A DNA stretch of 64,000 nt from Chitinophagaceae bacterium (GTDB taxonomy: Bacteria; Bacteroidota; Bacteroidia; Chitinophagales; Chitinophagaceae): NCBI GenBank assembly GCA_014879565.1, contig JACSRW010000041.1:1-64000 (forward strand), in the 5' to 3' direction. Position 1 is the stretch's first letter. Each line of letters begins with the position of its first letter. Shown one piece after another: positions 45,088-53,341 of the stretch. A program made the translations under genes and the position numbers. The notes below the pieces were generated by a model. It had not been told where the DNA came from. It was given only the letters and a program-made list of their open reading frames with translations, and did no database searches.

Positions 45088-45417
45088 TTATTTGGAAGGA
45101 ACGATGAGTGTCCGGATCTGTTCCCGGATATCCGTTGGGGTTATATCCACCGGTTTCTTTTTGGGTTGGGTGCGGTAAACCGTGATCACGGCATCCGGAC
45201 AAACTAGGGCACAATTAACGCAACCGGTACAGAGATCGTTATTGGCGATGACATACCGGTAACCTTTGATATTAATGGTATCGGAGAGACGGAGTACCTG
45301 CTCTTTGCAGGCCGTTGTACAGAGTTCGCAACCTTTGCAGCGCTGAATATCAATTTCCACCTTCCCCTTCACTTTCCTTTCCTTTCCCGCATTGGTTTTT
45401 GTACTGTTGCTTTCCAT
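45088..45417 (-). CDS. korD: 4Fe-4S ferredoxin subunit of the 2-oxoacid oxidoreductase
   Basis: The 109-residue delta-type subunit has two Cys clusters, CKGCELCTTACKEQVL and CTGCVNCALVCPDAV, enough for two [4Fe-4S] clusters. It is the first gene of the operon. A perfect FNR/CRP-type palindrome is centred about 54 bases before its start codon, suggesting oxygen- or redox-dependent expression. The N terminus (about 20 residues) is basic and without a motif. Confidence 0.91.
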   Translation of the reverse strand: MESNSTKTNAGKERKVKGKVEIDIQRCKGCELCTTACKEQVLRLSDTINIKGYRYVIANNDLCTGCVNCALVCPDAVITVYRTQPKKKPVDITPTDIREQIRTLIVPSK

Positions 45418-45444
45418 TTTCAGAGGTTTTAGAAGGTATTATTT

Positions 45445-45458
45445 CAAATGAACATTTG
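45445..45458. promoter_or_regulatory. Small palindrome CAAATG-AA-CATTTG
   Basis: A perfect 6+6 inverted repeat lies between the FNR-type site and korD. It may be a second regulator site or overlap the promoter. Confidence 0.4.
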
Positions 45459-45463
45459 TTAGT

Positions 45464-45479
45464 TTTGATGCTTATCAAA
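45464..45479. promoter_or_regulatory. FNR/CRP-family binding palindrome upstream of kor operon
   Basis: TTTGAT-GCTT-ATCAAA contains TTGAT-N4-ATCAA, an exact match to the FNR consensus. Its centre is about 54 bases from the korD start codon, a normal activator distance if the transcript begins near 45430. No regulator gene of this family lies in the window. Confidence 0.65.
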
Positions 45480-45537
45480 TCTCCAAAAAAAGGCTGTTTT
45501 AATAGAACCGGCAGGTCATAAGCAGGTATGATATTAA

Positions 45538-45903
45538 TCAGTTCCGGGCCACCGTATCACTTTCCTCAACAGTGAGACTCAGCACTTTAAGTTCCTTTCC
45601 CTGTTGTATACTGGCCAGGTAACTGCCACAGGCGGGACAGGGTATGCCAAAGGCATTCATATGAAAGACTGTCCCGCAGTCTGAACAGACGGCTTCTCCC
45701 TTTATCATGTCAATCTGGAGTTCGGCCCTTTCCAGTACGGTACCCCCTTTTATAGCCGAAAAAGCGAAAAGAAGCGCTTCTGTTTCAATACTGCTCAGTT
45801 CACCCACACGGATATTCACGGCAGATATAAAACCCTCCGTACCCGGAGGAAAAGATCGTTCTGCAATGGAAAGTATGGAATGGGCAATCGAGAGTTCGTG
45901 CAT
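45538..45903 (-). CDS. hypA: Hydrogenase nickel-insertion protein HypA
   Basis: HypA delivers nickel, with HypB, to the [NiFe] hydrogenase large subunit. The 121-residue product starts MHELSIAHSIL with the essential nickel-binding His2. It has two zinc-binding Cys pairs (CSDCG and CPACG). It is the last gene of the Ech-type operon, 12 bp after the NuoI-like gene. The other hyp genes (hypB-F) are not in this window and must be elsewhere. Confidence 0.94.
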   Translation of the reverse strand: MHELSIAHSILSIAERSFPPGTEGFISAVNIRVGELSSIETEALLFAFSAIKGGTVLERAELQIDMIKGEAVCSDCGTVFHMNAFGIPCPACGSYLASIQQGKELKVLSLTVEESDTVARN

Positions 45904-45915
45904 AATCGGTACAAA

Positions 45916-46410
45916 TTATCCCGCTGATGTTTCGTTATTAGTTCCTGCCTGTTCTTCAGCAGCTTTTTTGGCGGCAGCGGCTGCTTTATCCGCTGCTGCT
46001 TTTTCGGCAGCCTTTCTTTTTTTCTCCGCCGCAAATTTTTCCCGGCTATCTAAGGCCTCGTCAAAGAGCTGATTCCAGCCATTATTGATATTCTCCTCCT
46101 TCAGTGCGCAGGGAGCCGGCTCCGCCGTCTGGAAAAGAGCGCCTTCTTTGGGACAAGCCCGTACACATTCCCCGCAATAAATACAAACCGCCCGGTTATA
46201 GTGATAGGTTTGTTTGCCTTCCATATCCTGGGAGAAAACAATCGCCCCCGGGGGACAAGCCAGTTCACAGCGGCGGCACCAGATACAAAGACTTTCCTCA
46301 AAGCCGATCAGTCCGCGGTAATCATCCGGTTTGTAGGTAGGTTCAAACGGATACTTTGTGGTTACCGGTTCTTTGAAAAGGTTGCCAATGGCGGAAAAAA
46401 ATGTGTTCAT
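45916..46410 (-). CDS. Ech-type hydrogenase Fe-S subunit (NuoI/EchF-like) with Lys/Ala-rich tail
   Basis: The 164-residue subunit has two ferredoxin-type motifs (CIWCRRCELACP and CIYCGECVRACPKE), enough for two [4Fe-4S] clusters that pass electrons from ferredoxin to the hydrogenase. The last 40 or so residues are a Lys/Ala/Glu-rich helical tail (AAEKKRKAAEKAAADKAAAA), not part of the core family. It is separated from the large-subunit gene by a 186-bp repeat-containing gap, unlike the tight packing of the other subunits. Confidence 0.9.
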   Translation of the reverse strand: MNTFFSAIGNLFKEPVTTKYPFEPTYKPDDYRGLIGFEESLCIWCRRCELACPPGAIVFSQDMEGKQTYHYNRAVCIYCGECVRACPKEGALFQTAEPAPCALKEENINNGWNQLFDEALDSREKFAAEKKRKAAEKAAADKAAAAAKKAAEEQAGTNNETSAG

Positions 46411-46430
46411 TATGCAGGTCTTTTAGTATG

Positions 46431-46593
46431 AATAATGAGTAATCAGTAATGAGGGCCACCTTAAGCAGGAAACGTTCTTTCTTTCAGCCACTCCTCAACC
46501 TATTCCTCATTGTTTCATATTTATTATTATTTCAATTATAAAAATGCCCGGGTTCATTATGACAATACAGTCTGTTACTCATTACTCATCATT
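46431..46593. repeat. Inverted AATGAGTAAT-type repeats inside the Ech operon
   Basis: AATAATGAGTAATCAGTAATGAG (46431-46453) has a facing partner GTTACTCATTACTCATCATT (46574-46593), bracketing about 120 bases. A closely related inverted pair occurs at 59600-59729, inside the second Hox operon. Confidence 0.7.
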
Positions 46594-46596
46594 CCC

Positions 46597-47685
46597 TCAT
46601 CTCGCCGTACACGACAAACAAGGATCATACGAGGCGATGATCGCCGGAGCTGATGCATACTCATTATTGGTAAACGCGTGTACCATACCGGCCACATTGG
46701 AAAAAGTCGGGGCCTTGATTTTCAGCCTTTCCAGTACCTGGGTTTTATTTCCTTTGGCATAGTAAAACAGTTCGCCCCGGGGCGCTTCCAGTCTTACTGT
46801 TGCTTCTCCTTCCGGAAAGGCCTTGGTTTCCGTTACCAGATCCGATTCCGGCAAACCGGCAATCACATTCCGGATAATACGGATTGACACTTCAATTTCC
46901 CGCAGGCGCACCATATTCCGTGCATGCACATCGCCTGCTGTATCGGTGATCATCTCATATCCCACTTCTTTCCAGGGCAGCAGGTCCTCGGTTTCATTGC
47001 GCACATCCACGGCCAGACCGGCCGCACGGGCAAAGGGGCCCACCACATTCAGCCGCATGGCATCTTCTTTACTGATACGTCCCACCCCCTTATTCTTCAG
47101 CGAAAGGGTCCAGTTGTTTTTATAAATTCCGATCAGTTCTTCCAGCTGGGGCATAAAATGATCCAGTCTTTTGAGGATCATATCCGCCACTTCCGGTTTC
47201 AGATCGCGGGTTACGCCGCCCACGATAGAAAAGTCATACTGGATCCTGTTGCCGCATACCGCTTCCAGTAATTCCATAGAGAATTCACGGTATTGCATGG
47301 TCTTCATAAAGAGCGCTTCAAAACCGGAGTTTTCCGCCACATGGCTCAGGCAAAGCAGGTGCGAGTGAATACGGTCAAGTTCAATCACCAGCATCCGCAG
47401 GTATTTGGCGCGGCGCGGGATCTCAATCTTCAGCAGTTTCTCCGCTACCTGTGAATAGGCGGTGGTATGTGAAATGGAGCAGAGCCCGCAAACCCGTCCC
47501 ACCACAAAACTCACCTGGCGGAATTTGAATTTGGAGCAACAGGCCTGTTCAATACCCCGGTGCACATAAAACACATTGGCATCGGTTTTAACGATCTTTT
47601 CGTTCTCGGTGGTAAACCTGAAGTGCAGCGGTTCCAGCAGGGAAATATGCTGCGCGCCTACAGGTATTTCATATTGTTTGCCCAT
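46597..47685 (-). CDS. Group 4 [NiFe] hydrogenase large subunit (EchE/NuoD-like)
   Basis: The 362-residue catalytic subunit has both nickel-ligand Cys pairs: RVCGLC (Cys about 66 and 69) and DPCLSC (about 356 and 359). This separates it from NuoD of complex I. It ends directly after DPCLSCTAR, so no C-terminal extension has to be removed by a protease. It is preceded by the NuoC-like gene (1-bp gap). Membrane-bound, facing the cytoplasm; expected to make H2 from ferredoxin electrons and drive ion pumping, or run in reverse. Confidence 0.93.
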   Translation of the reverse strand: MGKQYEIPVGAQHISLLEPLHFRFTTENEKIVKTDANVFYVHRGIEQACCSKFKFRQVSFVVGRVCGLCSISHTTAYSQVAEKLLKIEIPRRAKYLRMLVIELDRIHSHLLCLSHVAENSGFEALFMKTMQYREFSMELLEAVCGNRIQYDFSIVGGVTRDLKPEVADMILKRLDHFMPQLEELIGIYKNNWTLSLKNKGVGRISKEDAMRLNVVGPFARAAGLAVDVRNETEDLLPWKEVGYEMITDTAGDVHARNMVRLREIEVSIRIIRNVIAGLPESDLVTETKAFPEGEATVRLEAPRGELFYYAKGNKTQVLERLKIKAPTFSNVAGMVHAFTNNEYASAPAIIASYDPCLSCTAR

Positions 47686-47686
47686 A

Positions 47687-48028
47687 TTATTTTTTCTTTA
47701 AGAGGGGTCCGCTTTCAAAGTCCGGTTCCAGCACAAATCCTTTGGCGGTATTTTCCACGTTAATATTCATCAGGTCCACCAGTTCGGCCTCGGCCACCCA
47801 GGCAGAATCCACTATGTCTTTTATACTCGGCACTTCTTCGCCCCTTTCAATCAGCGTAAAAAAGCAGGTGGTTTCGCAGGGATGAGCATAATCACAAAAA
47901 AACCATTGCACTTCCATTTTTTCGCCCATCTCCACGGCATTCATCACCATAAAATGGTGTTCGGCCGGGTTGTAAAAACTGGCCAGGTCATTCTTCAGCG
48001 TGGCCAGACTGGTTTCTATCTTCTTCAT
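47687..48028 (-). CDS. Ech-type hydrogenase subunit, NuoC-like
   Basis: The 113-residue protein is of the complex I 30-kDa (NuoC) type, shortened as in Ech hydrogenases. It shows the alpha/beta block EKMEVQWFFCDYAHPCETTCFFTLI and PSIKDIVDSAWVAEAELVD. No cofactor site. It links the large and small subunits structurally. It overlaps the NuoB-like gene by 4 bp. Confidence 0.85.
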   Translation of the reverse strand: MKKIETSLATLKNDLASFYNPAEHHFMVMNAVEMGEKMEVQWFFCDYAHPCETTCFFTLIERGEEVPSIKDIVDSAWVAEAELVDLMNINVENTAKGFVLEPDFESGPLLKKK

Positions 48029-48549
48029 GTCAGAGCGGGTTTGATTTCGCCGGCTACATGACGGCGGTTAATTTGTTCTCCTTCCTTGAGGGCTTCTTTT
48101 TTCAGCCGTACAGATTCTTCCATGGCCCTGGTTTTCTTTTCCAGGATGCCCAGCGCCTGTACCACCCCGTCTATGATCTGTTCCGGCCGGGTACCACAGC
48201 CACATACATAAACATCAACCGGGATAAACTGATCCACGCCGCCTTCACAATTGTACATGCCGCGGAAAACGCCGCCCGTACAGGCACAGGCACCGCAGCT
48301 GATCACCACTTTGGGTTCGGGCATCTGGGCATAAATCTCAACCAGTCTTTCCCGGGTGCGTTTGGTGACGGGTCCGGTGATCAGCAATACATCCGATTGT
48401 TTGGGATTACCCGTATTGATCATACCGAAACGCTCAATATCGTATTTCGGTCCCAGGCAGGCGAGAATTTCAATATCACATCCGTTGCAGCCGCCTGCAT
48501 TAAAGTGCAGGATCCAGGGTGATTTTTTCCGGTAAGGTGCCAGTTTCAT
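48025..48549 (-). CDS. Ech-type hydrogenase small subunit (NuoB/EchC-like)
   Basis: The 174-residue subunit holds the proximal [4Fe-4S] cluster: AGGCNGCDIE, SCGACACTGGVF and PVDVYVCGCGTRPEQI. The last motif is usually PGCPP, so CGCGT adds an extra cysteine beside the ligand. A C-terminal Lys/Glu-rich helix extends past the family core. Overlaps both neighbours by 4 bp, as in a tightly coupled operon. Confidence 0.9.
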   Translation of the reverse strand: MKLAPYRKKSPWILHFNAGGCNGCDIEILACLGPKYDIERFGMINTGNPKQSDVLLITGPVTKRTRERLVEIYAQMPEPKVVISCGACACTGGVFRGMYNCEGGVDQFIPVDVYVCGCGTRPEQIIDGVVQALGILEKKTRAMEESVRLKKEALKEGEQINRRHVAGEIKPALT

Positions 48550-49385
48550 GTGAGACTATTGATTAATAAATTAATAAAGGCAAGGGTGAACGCGATACCC
48601 AGCGAGAAACGCAGCATCTGTTTGTAATTGACCCTTGCAGTTGAATTATCCAGGGCGTTCAGGTATAAGAACGTGCCGGCCACCAGTCCGATACCAAGCA
48701 GGATATTACTCCCGGCAAAAAGGAAGACCAGGGTGTAGCAGAAAATATAATCCAGCCATTTGGCGGTATACACTGCTTCAAAAAAAAGTCCGGAAAATTC
48801 AAGCTCCACACCGCCGGTAATCTCCTGGTGTGCTTCGGCCACATCAAAAGGTGATTTCTTCAGTTTGATGGGCAGCACAAGCAGCAGCGCCACAAAGGCC
48901 AGCGGCATTTTAAATAAAAGCGGTTCTTCACTGGTAAAGGCGGCAGCAGCATCGAAGCTGCCGGTATTGATAAAGAGAGAGACGGCAATAATAATCAGTA
49001 CCGGTTCATAGGCCAGTATACTGAGCGCGGTACGGTTGGCTCCCAGGTGACTGAAGATGGACCGCGTGCTGAAACCGGCCATTATCAGCAGGGCGGATGA
49101 CAGTAAATGCAGAAAGATCACGAGAATCAGGTCGGCTCCCAACAGCAGAAGGGCCAGCGCAAACCACAGCGATACAAAATGCATGATACCCAGAAAAGCA
49201 TGGGCGGAATGCACAATCATCTGCCTCTTGTCAGCCAGTTTCAGAAAATCATAAAATGGCTGAAGCAGGGGGGGGCCAATCCTCCTTTGCATCCGGGCTT
49301 TTACAATGCGTTCAAATCCGTATACCAGTCCACCGATAAAGGGAGCGAGGATAATCAGCAGTACAGGAAGGAGATAACCGTTCAT
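48546..49385 (-). CDS. Ech-type hydrogenase membrane subunit (NuoH/EchB-like)
   Basis: The 279-residue inner-membrane protein has about eight hydrophobic segments. Its cytoplasmic loop has the NuoH signature KSPFDVAEAHQEITGGVELEFSG with conserved acidic residues. It connects the Fe-S arm with the ion-pumping subunit. The C-terminal helix LGIAFTLAFINLLINSL is intact. Second gene of the operon, 11 bp after the NuoL-like gene. Confidence 0.92.
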   Translation of the reverse strand: MNGYLLPVLLIILAPFIGGLVYGFERIVKARMQRRIGPPLLQPFYDFLKLADKRQMIVHSAHAFLGIMHFVSLWFALALLLLGADLILVIFLHLLSSALLIMAGFSTRSIFSHLGANRTALSILAYEPVLIIIAVSLFINTGSFDAAAAFTSEEPLLFKMPLAFVALLLVLPIKLKKSPFDVAEAHQEITGGVELEFSGLFFEAVYTAKWLDYIFCYTLVFLFAGSNILLGIGLVAGTFLYLNALDNSTARVNYKQMLRFSLGIAFTLAFINLLINSLT

Positions 49386-49396
49386 ACCTAATCAGT

Positions 49397-51262
49397 TTAA
49401 AGCAGCGCTGCCAGCAGCAGTGCAATGAAAAACAGGATACCGGCGGCTGAGAAATACGGAACCGCCCGGTCAATAGTGAAATAGAAGGAAGAAAACGAAT
49501 AATTCACTTTCTCCCCGCACATATATTCTTTGGCTCTGTCCGCATGCCGGAAACGGATAAACATGGCCGTTACCAGGGTCAGCGGCAGGAGGATAAAGGC
49601 AATCAGCATCGGAAGCATTGGTATCCGCATGGTACCCACAAAGAAATTCCAGCCATCCTGAAATACCGGCACCGCCTGACCCAGGGTGGTCGTGGCTACC
49701 GGACCGAAATAATACATCAGCAGCAGGGGCAGTCCGATAATACCCGCCATCACCAGTCCTAATAACAGATAGGTAGTGCCCGCATAATACGGACCTGTTT
49801 TTTCAAACTGTACCCGGTCTTTCTCACCACTGCGGGCAATCAGCAGTCCCATTACCTTAAAATATAGTAAGGATAGCACCGCCCCGCCCCCGGCAACGGC
49901 TACCATCACCAGGGCCCCCAGCAGTTTTTTATCTGTGGCCAGGGTTCCGATGGTTTCAATACTCAGCCATTTCCCGATAAAGGCGCCAAAAGGAGGCAGT
50001 AACAGTGACATAAAACCAATGCTGATCACCAGCGCGGTAAAGGGGCCACTTTCACCCAGTTTGTCCATATCGGATGATTGTTTCAGGTGAAAGACTCTTT
50101 CCAGTATCCCCGCATTGAGGAAGAGCATACACTTGGAAATACCATGAAATAAAACCAGCACCAGGGAAGCCACAATCGTTACGGGCGAACCAACAGCACC
50201 CATCATGATCATTAAAGCCAGCAGGGCGATAGTGGAATGAGCGAGTATCCTTTTGAAATTATCCTGTGAAAGGGCACTGATGGCAGAAGCGATGAAAACA
50301 AAACCTGTCAGCCCGATCAGCACCATGGCCACCGGGGTATCTTTTATCGCGGGCGAAAGCCGCAGGATGATAAAGGGCGCAATCTTCACCATGGTGGAAG
50401 AGTGCAGCAGGGCACTGACCGGTGTGGGGGCCACCATCGCTCCCAGCAGCCATTTGCTGAAGGGCAGCTGGGCTCCTTTGATCAGGGCGGCCATACTCAG
50501 CAGGGCCAGGGGCAGCAGCACTCCTTCTGCAGTGGAGTGGGCCAGCAGGTTGGTAAAGGTGATTTCGCCATAGCCGTTATAGGCAATAAAGAAAATAGCA
50601 GCCAGGATGGTCAGTCCGCCGATCTGGTTCATCCAGAGAGCCGTCAGCGCATTTTTGACTGACACTTCGTCTTTCCGGAATCCGATGAACAGGAAAGAAG
50701 CCAGGGTGGTCAGTTCAAAGAAGAAAAAGAAGAATTCGAGGTTATCGGAAATCACCACCATATTCATCGCGGCGATAAACCAGAATAAAACCGAAAGGAA
50801 GAATTTTTTCCGGAATGCTGAGCAATCCTCTTCGTCTATATACCGCAGGGAAAAAACGGCGATAATACCGCTGATTACATTGATCAGCAGTAACATGAAT
50901 GTACTGAGTTTATCCACCAGCAGCTGCGGCGCTTCCGAAGCCGGTAAAGTCCGGAGCAGGTAAAGCAGGCCGCCGAGTTGCAATACGGAAAGCAAGCCCA
51001 CCAGCACACTCTTCCGGCGAATGGCTACCCAGCCGAAATACAACAGCATCAGGATATCGGCCACCACAATTCCCTCATTTACGGCATGGGGGAGCGTAAT
51101 ACGCAACGGCTCATCCACCTGTATATACAGGAGCAGGGCGAGCGCGGATAAAACCAGGGAACTGAGGATAACAAGGCCTTTGGAAATTTTCGGCGGCAGT
51201 ATTAGTAGGAGCGCACTTACCAATAATGGAAGCAGGATCACCCCTGTGAGATATAAATTCAT
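49397..51262 (-). CDS. Ech-type hydrogenase ion-pumping subunit (NuoL/EchA-like)
   Basis: The 621-residue inner-membrane antiporter-type subunit has around 14-16 hydrophobic helices. It has the conserved LIKGAQLPFSKWLLGAMVAPTPVSALLHSSTMVKIA region and the preceding FFELTTLASFLFIGFR. It probably translocates H+ or Na+. It is the first gene of the operon, so its start sets the promoter; the upstream region (51263-51398) has a CATCTTTG near-match to the -7 box and ATGAC-A-GTCAT palindrome but no clear regulator site. Confidence 0.92.
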   Translation of the reverse strand: MNLYLTGVILLPLLVSALLLILPPKISKGLVILSSLVLSALALLLYIQVDEPLRITLPHAVNEGIVVADILMLLYFGWVAIRRKSVLVGLLSVLQLGGLLYLLRTLPASEAPQLLVDKLSTFMLLLINVISGIIAVFSLRYIDEEDCSAFRKKFFLSVLFWFIAAMNMVVISDNLEFFFFFFELTTLASFLFIGFRKDEVSVKNALTALWMNQIGGLTILAAIFFIAYNGYGEITFTNLLAHSTAEGVLLPLALLSMAALIKGAQLPFSKWLLGAMVAPTPVSALLHSSTMVKIAPFIILRLSPAIKDTPVAMVLIGLTGFVFIASAISALSQDNFKRILAHSTIALLALMIMMGAVGSPVTIVASLVLVLFHGISKCMLFLNAGILERVFHLKQSSDMDKLGESGPFTALVISIGFMSLLLPPFGAFIGKWLSIETIGTLATDKKLLGALVMVAVAGGGAVLSLLYFKVMGLLIARSGEKDRVQFEKTGPYYAGTTYLLLGLVMAGIIGLPLLLMYYFGPVATTTLGQAVPVFQDGWNFFVGTMRIPMLPMLIAFILLPLTLVTAMFIRFRHADRAKEYMCGEKVNYSFSSFYFTIDRAVPYFSAAGILFFIALLLAALL

Positions 51263-51398
51263 ATAGCCATGAATTTTACAGATCTTAGAGGATGCTATAT
51301 TAGGCCGAAAAAAAAGGGTGGGATATGACAGTCATCACCGGCAAAGATGATATGCCTTATGCAGTAAACTAACCTGTATTATATTAAAGGCGAATAAG

Positions 51399-51899
51399 TT
51401 ATGACTTACCCGTGACCGTCCCTTCCTGTTGAAGATTCCCCTTCAGCCATTCCGACTTGAAATAGCGGAAGGCTTTGGCCAGGTTATCCTCCGCCTCCCG
51501 GCTGAGTTTGGTACCCAGTCCCCAGTTTTTTCCGCTGATAGCCAGCACCCAGGCCTCGGGTTCCTGATGGTAAAGCTCCCGGGCGAGATAGAGAATGGTT
51601 TCGGGACTCTGCATGTGAGAGGAATAATAATAATGCGGTGCAGCCCGGCAGGGTCTGAGTACAAAGCCCTCCCTGAGCTCTTCATGTGTCGCGTCTACAA
51701 AGAGAATTTTCTTATGCCGGCACACCGGAAGCACATCCTCCACTTGTAACTGGTACCGGTATTCGCAATCCAGTCCGGGATCCCTTAACCCGGTAGCCAT
51801 ATCCGTGAACCGCCAGCCCAGTCCGTCATCCCTTCTTCCATTATTGCCGATACCCAGCAGGAGCAGGGCACCGGTTTTATCAGTTTTTACGTTTTTCAT
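51399..51899 (-). CDS. [NiFe] hydrogenase maturation protease (HoxW-like)
   Basis: This 166-residue endopeptidase removes the C-terminal extension of the large subunit after nickel insertion. It has the family motif LLGIGNNGRRDDGLG and a later FVDATH. The HxH region reads SSHMQSPET. It overlaps the hoxH1 stop by 20 bp and so is coupled to it. HoxH1 carries a Gln at the usual His of the cleavage motif; this protease may be adapted to that. Confidence 0.88.
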   Translation of the reverse strand: MKNVKTDKTGALLLLGIGNNGRRDDGLGWRFTDMATGLRDPGLDCEYRYQLQVEDVLPVCRHKKILFVDATHEELREGFVLRPCRAAPHYYYSSHMQSPETILYLARELYHQEPEAWVLAISGKNWGLGTKLSREAEDNLAKAFRYFKSEWLKGNLQQEGTVTGKS

Positions 51900-53331
51900 C
51901 GATCAGCACTCCTTTATAATCATACAATTCCAGTTGCAGGGGCATCTTACCCATGGCCTGTGTGGCACAACTGAGGCAGGGATCATAGGCCCGGATTGCC
52001 ACTTCTACCTGGTTGAGCATCCCGTCGGTAATGGTACCCTTGCGGCTGATAACATTATTAGCCACCCATTTCACCGCCTGGTTCATGGCATCATTATTAT
52101 GGGTGGTGGAAACGATCAGGTTGCAGCGGGTGATCATACCCTTTTCATCCACTTCATAGTGGTGGGTGAGGGTGCCGCGGGGGGCTTCAATAATCCCGAT
52201 CCCTTTCAGCCGGGGGCTGCCCTTGCGGACCAGGTCATCACTCATCAGTTCCGGATCGTGCAGCAGAACTTTTATTTCTTCCGCGCAGTGCAGGATTTCA
52301 ATCAGTCTGGCCCAGTGCGAATACATGGTACTGTTGTTCACTTTTTTCCCGGTAAAAGCCACAAAGTCTTTCCGGGCCTGCTCGGCCAGCGGGGTAGGAA
52401 TGGAATCACATACATTGATTCTTGCCAGGGGGCCCACCCGGTTCCATCCCTTATCCCTTCCCACTTTTTTCAGGTAGGGAAATTTCATATAGGACCACTG
52501 GGCCACTGCTTCTGTAAAATACTCCTGGTAGAGATCGGTATCTATATCATCCAGGGTAATATCGCCTTCGTCATCAATGGCCCGCAGTTTTCCGTCATAC
52601 AGATCCATGGCGCCCCATTCGTTAACCATACCCAGGTGTCCGGAAGGAAAAGCGGCAAAATCATCGAGAAATTTCCGGTTCTTTTCATGATAGTCCTTCA
52701 TAAAATCCACCATCGCTTTTGACCACTCTATCATGGTATCAATATTCTCTATCTCCTTTCCATTGAGAAAGTAGTCTCTTTCCGCTTCGGTAAGCGACTG
52801 GTGAATCCCTCCGGGTACTGCCAGGATGCCGTGAATTTTTTTCCCGGCCACTGCTTTGATAATCTCCTGTCCGAATTTGCGCATAGTGATCCCCTTCAGG
52901 GCCAGTTCGCGGTTTTCAGCGGCTACCGCCACCACATTTCTTTTTTCTGCCGGTGCATCCACCCCAAAAAGAAGATCCGGGGAAGCGAGGTAGAAAAAAT
53001 GCAGGGCATGCGACTGAAAGACCTGGCCATAGTGCATCAGCCTTCTGAGTTTGGTAGCGGCCGGCGACAAATCTTCCGGGTCAATGCCCACCAGCTGATC
53101 GATGGCTTTGGCCGCTGCCAGGTGGTGACTGACCGGACAGATCCCGCACAAACGCTGCACCAGCACCGGGGCTTCCCAGTAGGGATGTCCCTGGATAAAC
53201 CGTTCAAAGCCCCTGAACTCCACGATATGAAAGAAGGAGTCCTTAACCTGGCCGTACTCATCCAGGTGTATGGTCACCCGGCCATGGCCTTCCACGCGGG
53301 TTACGGGATCAATAGTGATCTTTCTGTTCAT
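51880..53331 (-). CDS. hoxH: Group 3d hydrogenase large subunit HoxH (copy 1)
   Basis: The ATG at 53331 is used (483 residues; the track start lies inside the upstream gene). It has ITIDPVTRVEGHGRVT, the first Cys pair RLCGICPVSHH and the second DPCLSCATQAMG. The residue at the maturation cut is Gln (about 458) in place of the usual His, confirmed in the codon CAG. A 25-residue C-terminal extension is retained. It binds the [NiFe] site and reacts with H2. It lies 10 bp after the HoxUY fusion. Confidence 0.93.
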   Translation of the reverse strand: MNRKITIDPVTRVEGHGRVTIHLDEYGQVKDSFFHIVEFRGFERFIQGHPYWEAPVLVQRLCGICPVSHHLAAAKAIDQLVGIDPEDLSPAATKLRRLMHYGQVFQSHALHFFYLASPDLLFGVDAPAEKRNVVAVAAENRELALKGITMRKFGQEIIKAVAGKKIHGILAVPGGIHQSLTEAERDYFLNGKEIENIDTMIEWSKAMVDFMKDYHEKNRKFLDDFAAFPSGHLGMVNEWGAMDLYDGKLRAIDDEGDITLDDIDTDLYQEYFTEAVAQWSYMKFPYLKKVGRDKGWNRVGPLARINVCDSIPTPLAEQARKDFVAFTGKKVNNSTMYSHWARLIEILHCAEEIKVLLHDPELMSDDLVRKGSPRLKGIGIIEAPRGTLTHHYEVDEKGMITRCNLIVSTTHNNDAMNQAVKWVANNVISRKGTITDGMLNQVEVAIRAYDPCLSCATQAMGKMPLQLELYDYKGVLIDEKRKN

Positions 53332-53341
53332 AAAAGGCTTT

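Noticed and set aside
45538-51262. Complex I (Nuo) operon
   Set aside because: The NuoD-like subunit keeps both nickel Cys pairs and there are no NuoA, J, K, M or N genes; the six-subunit set fits Ech-type hydrogenase.
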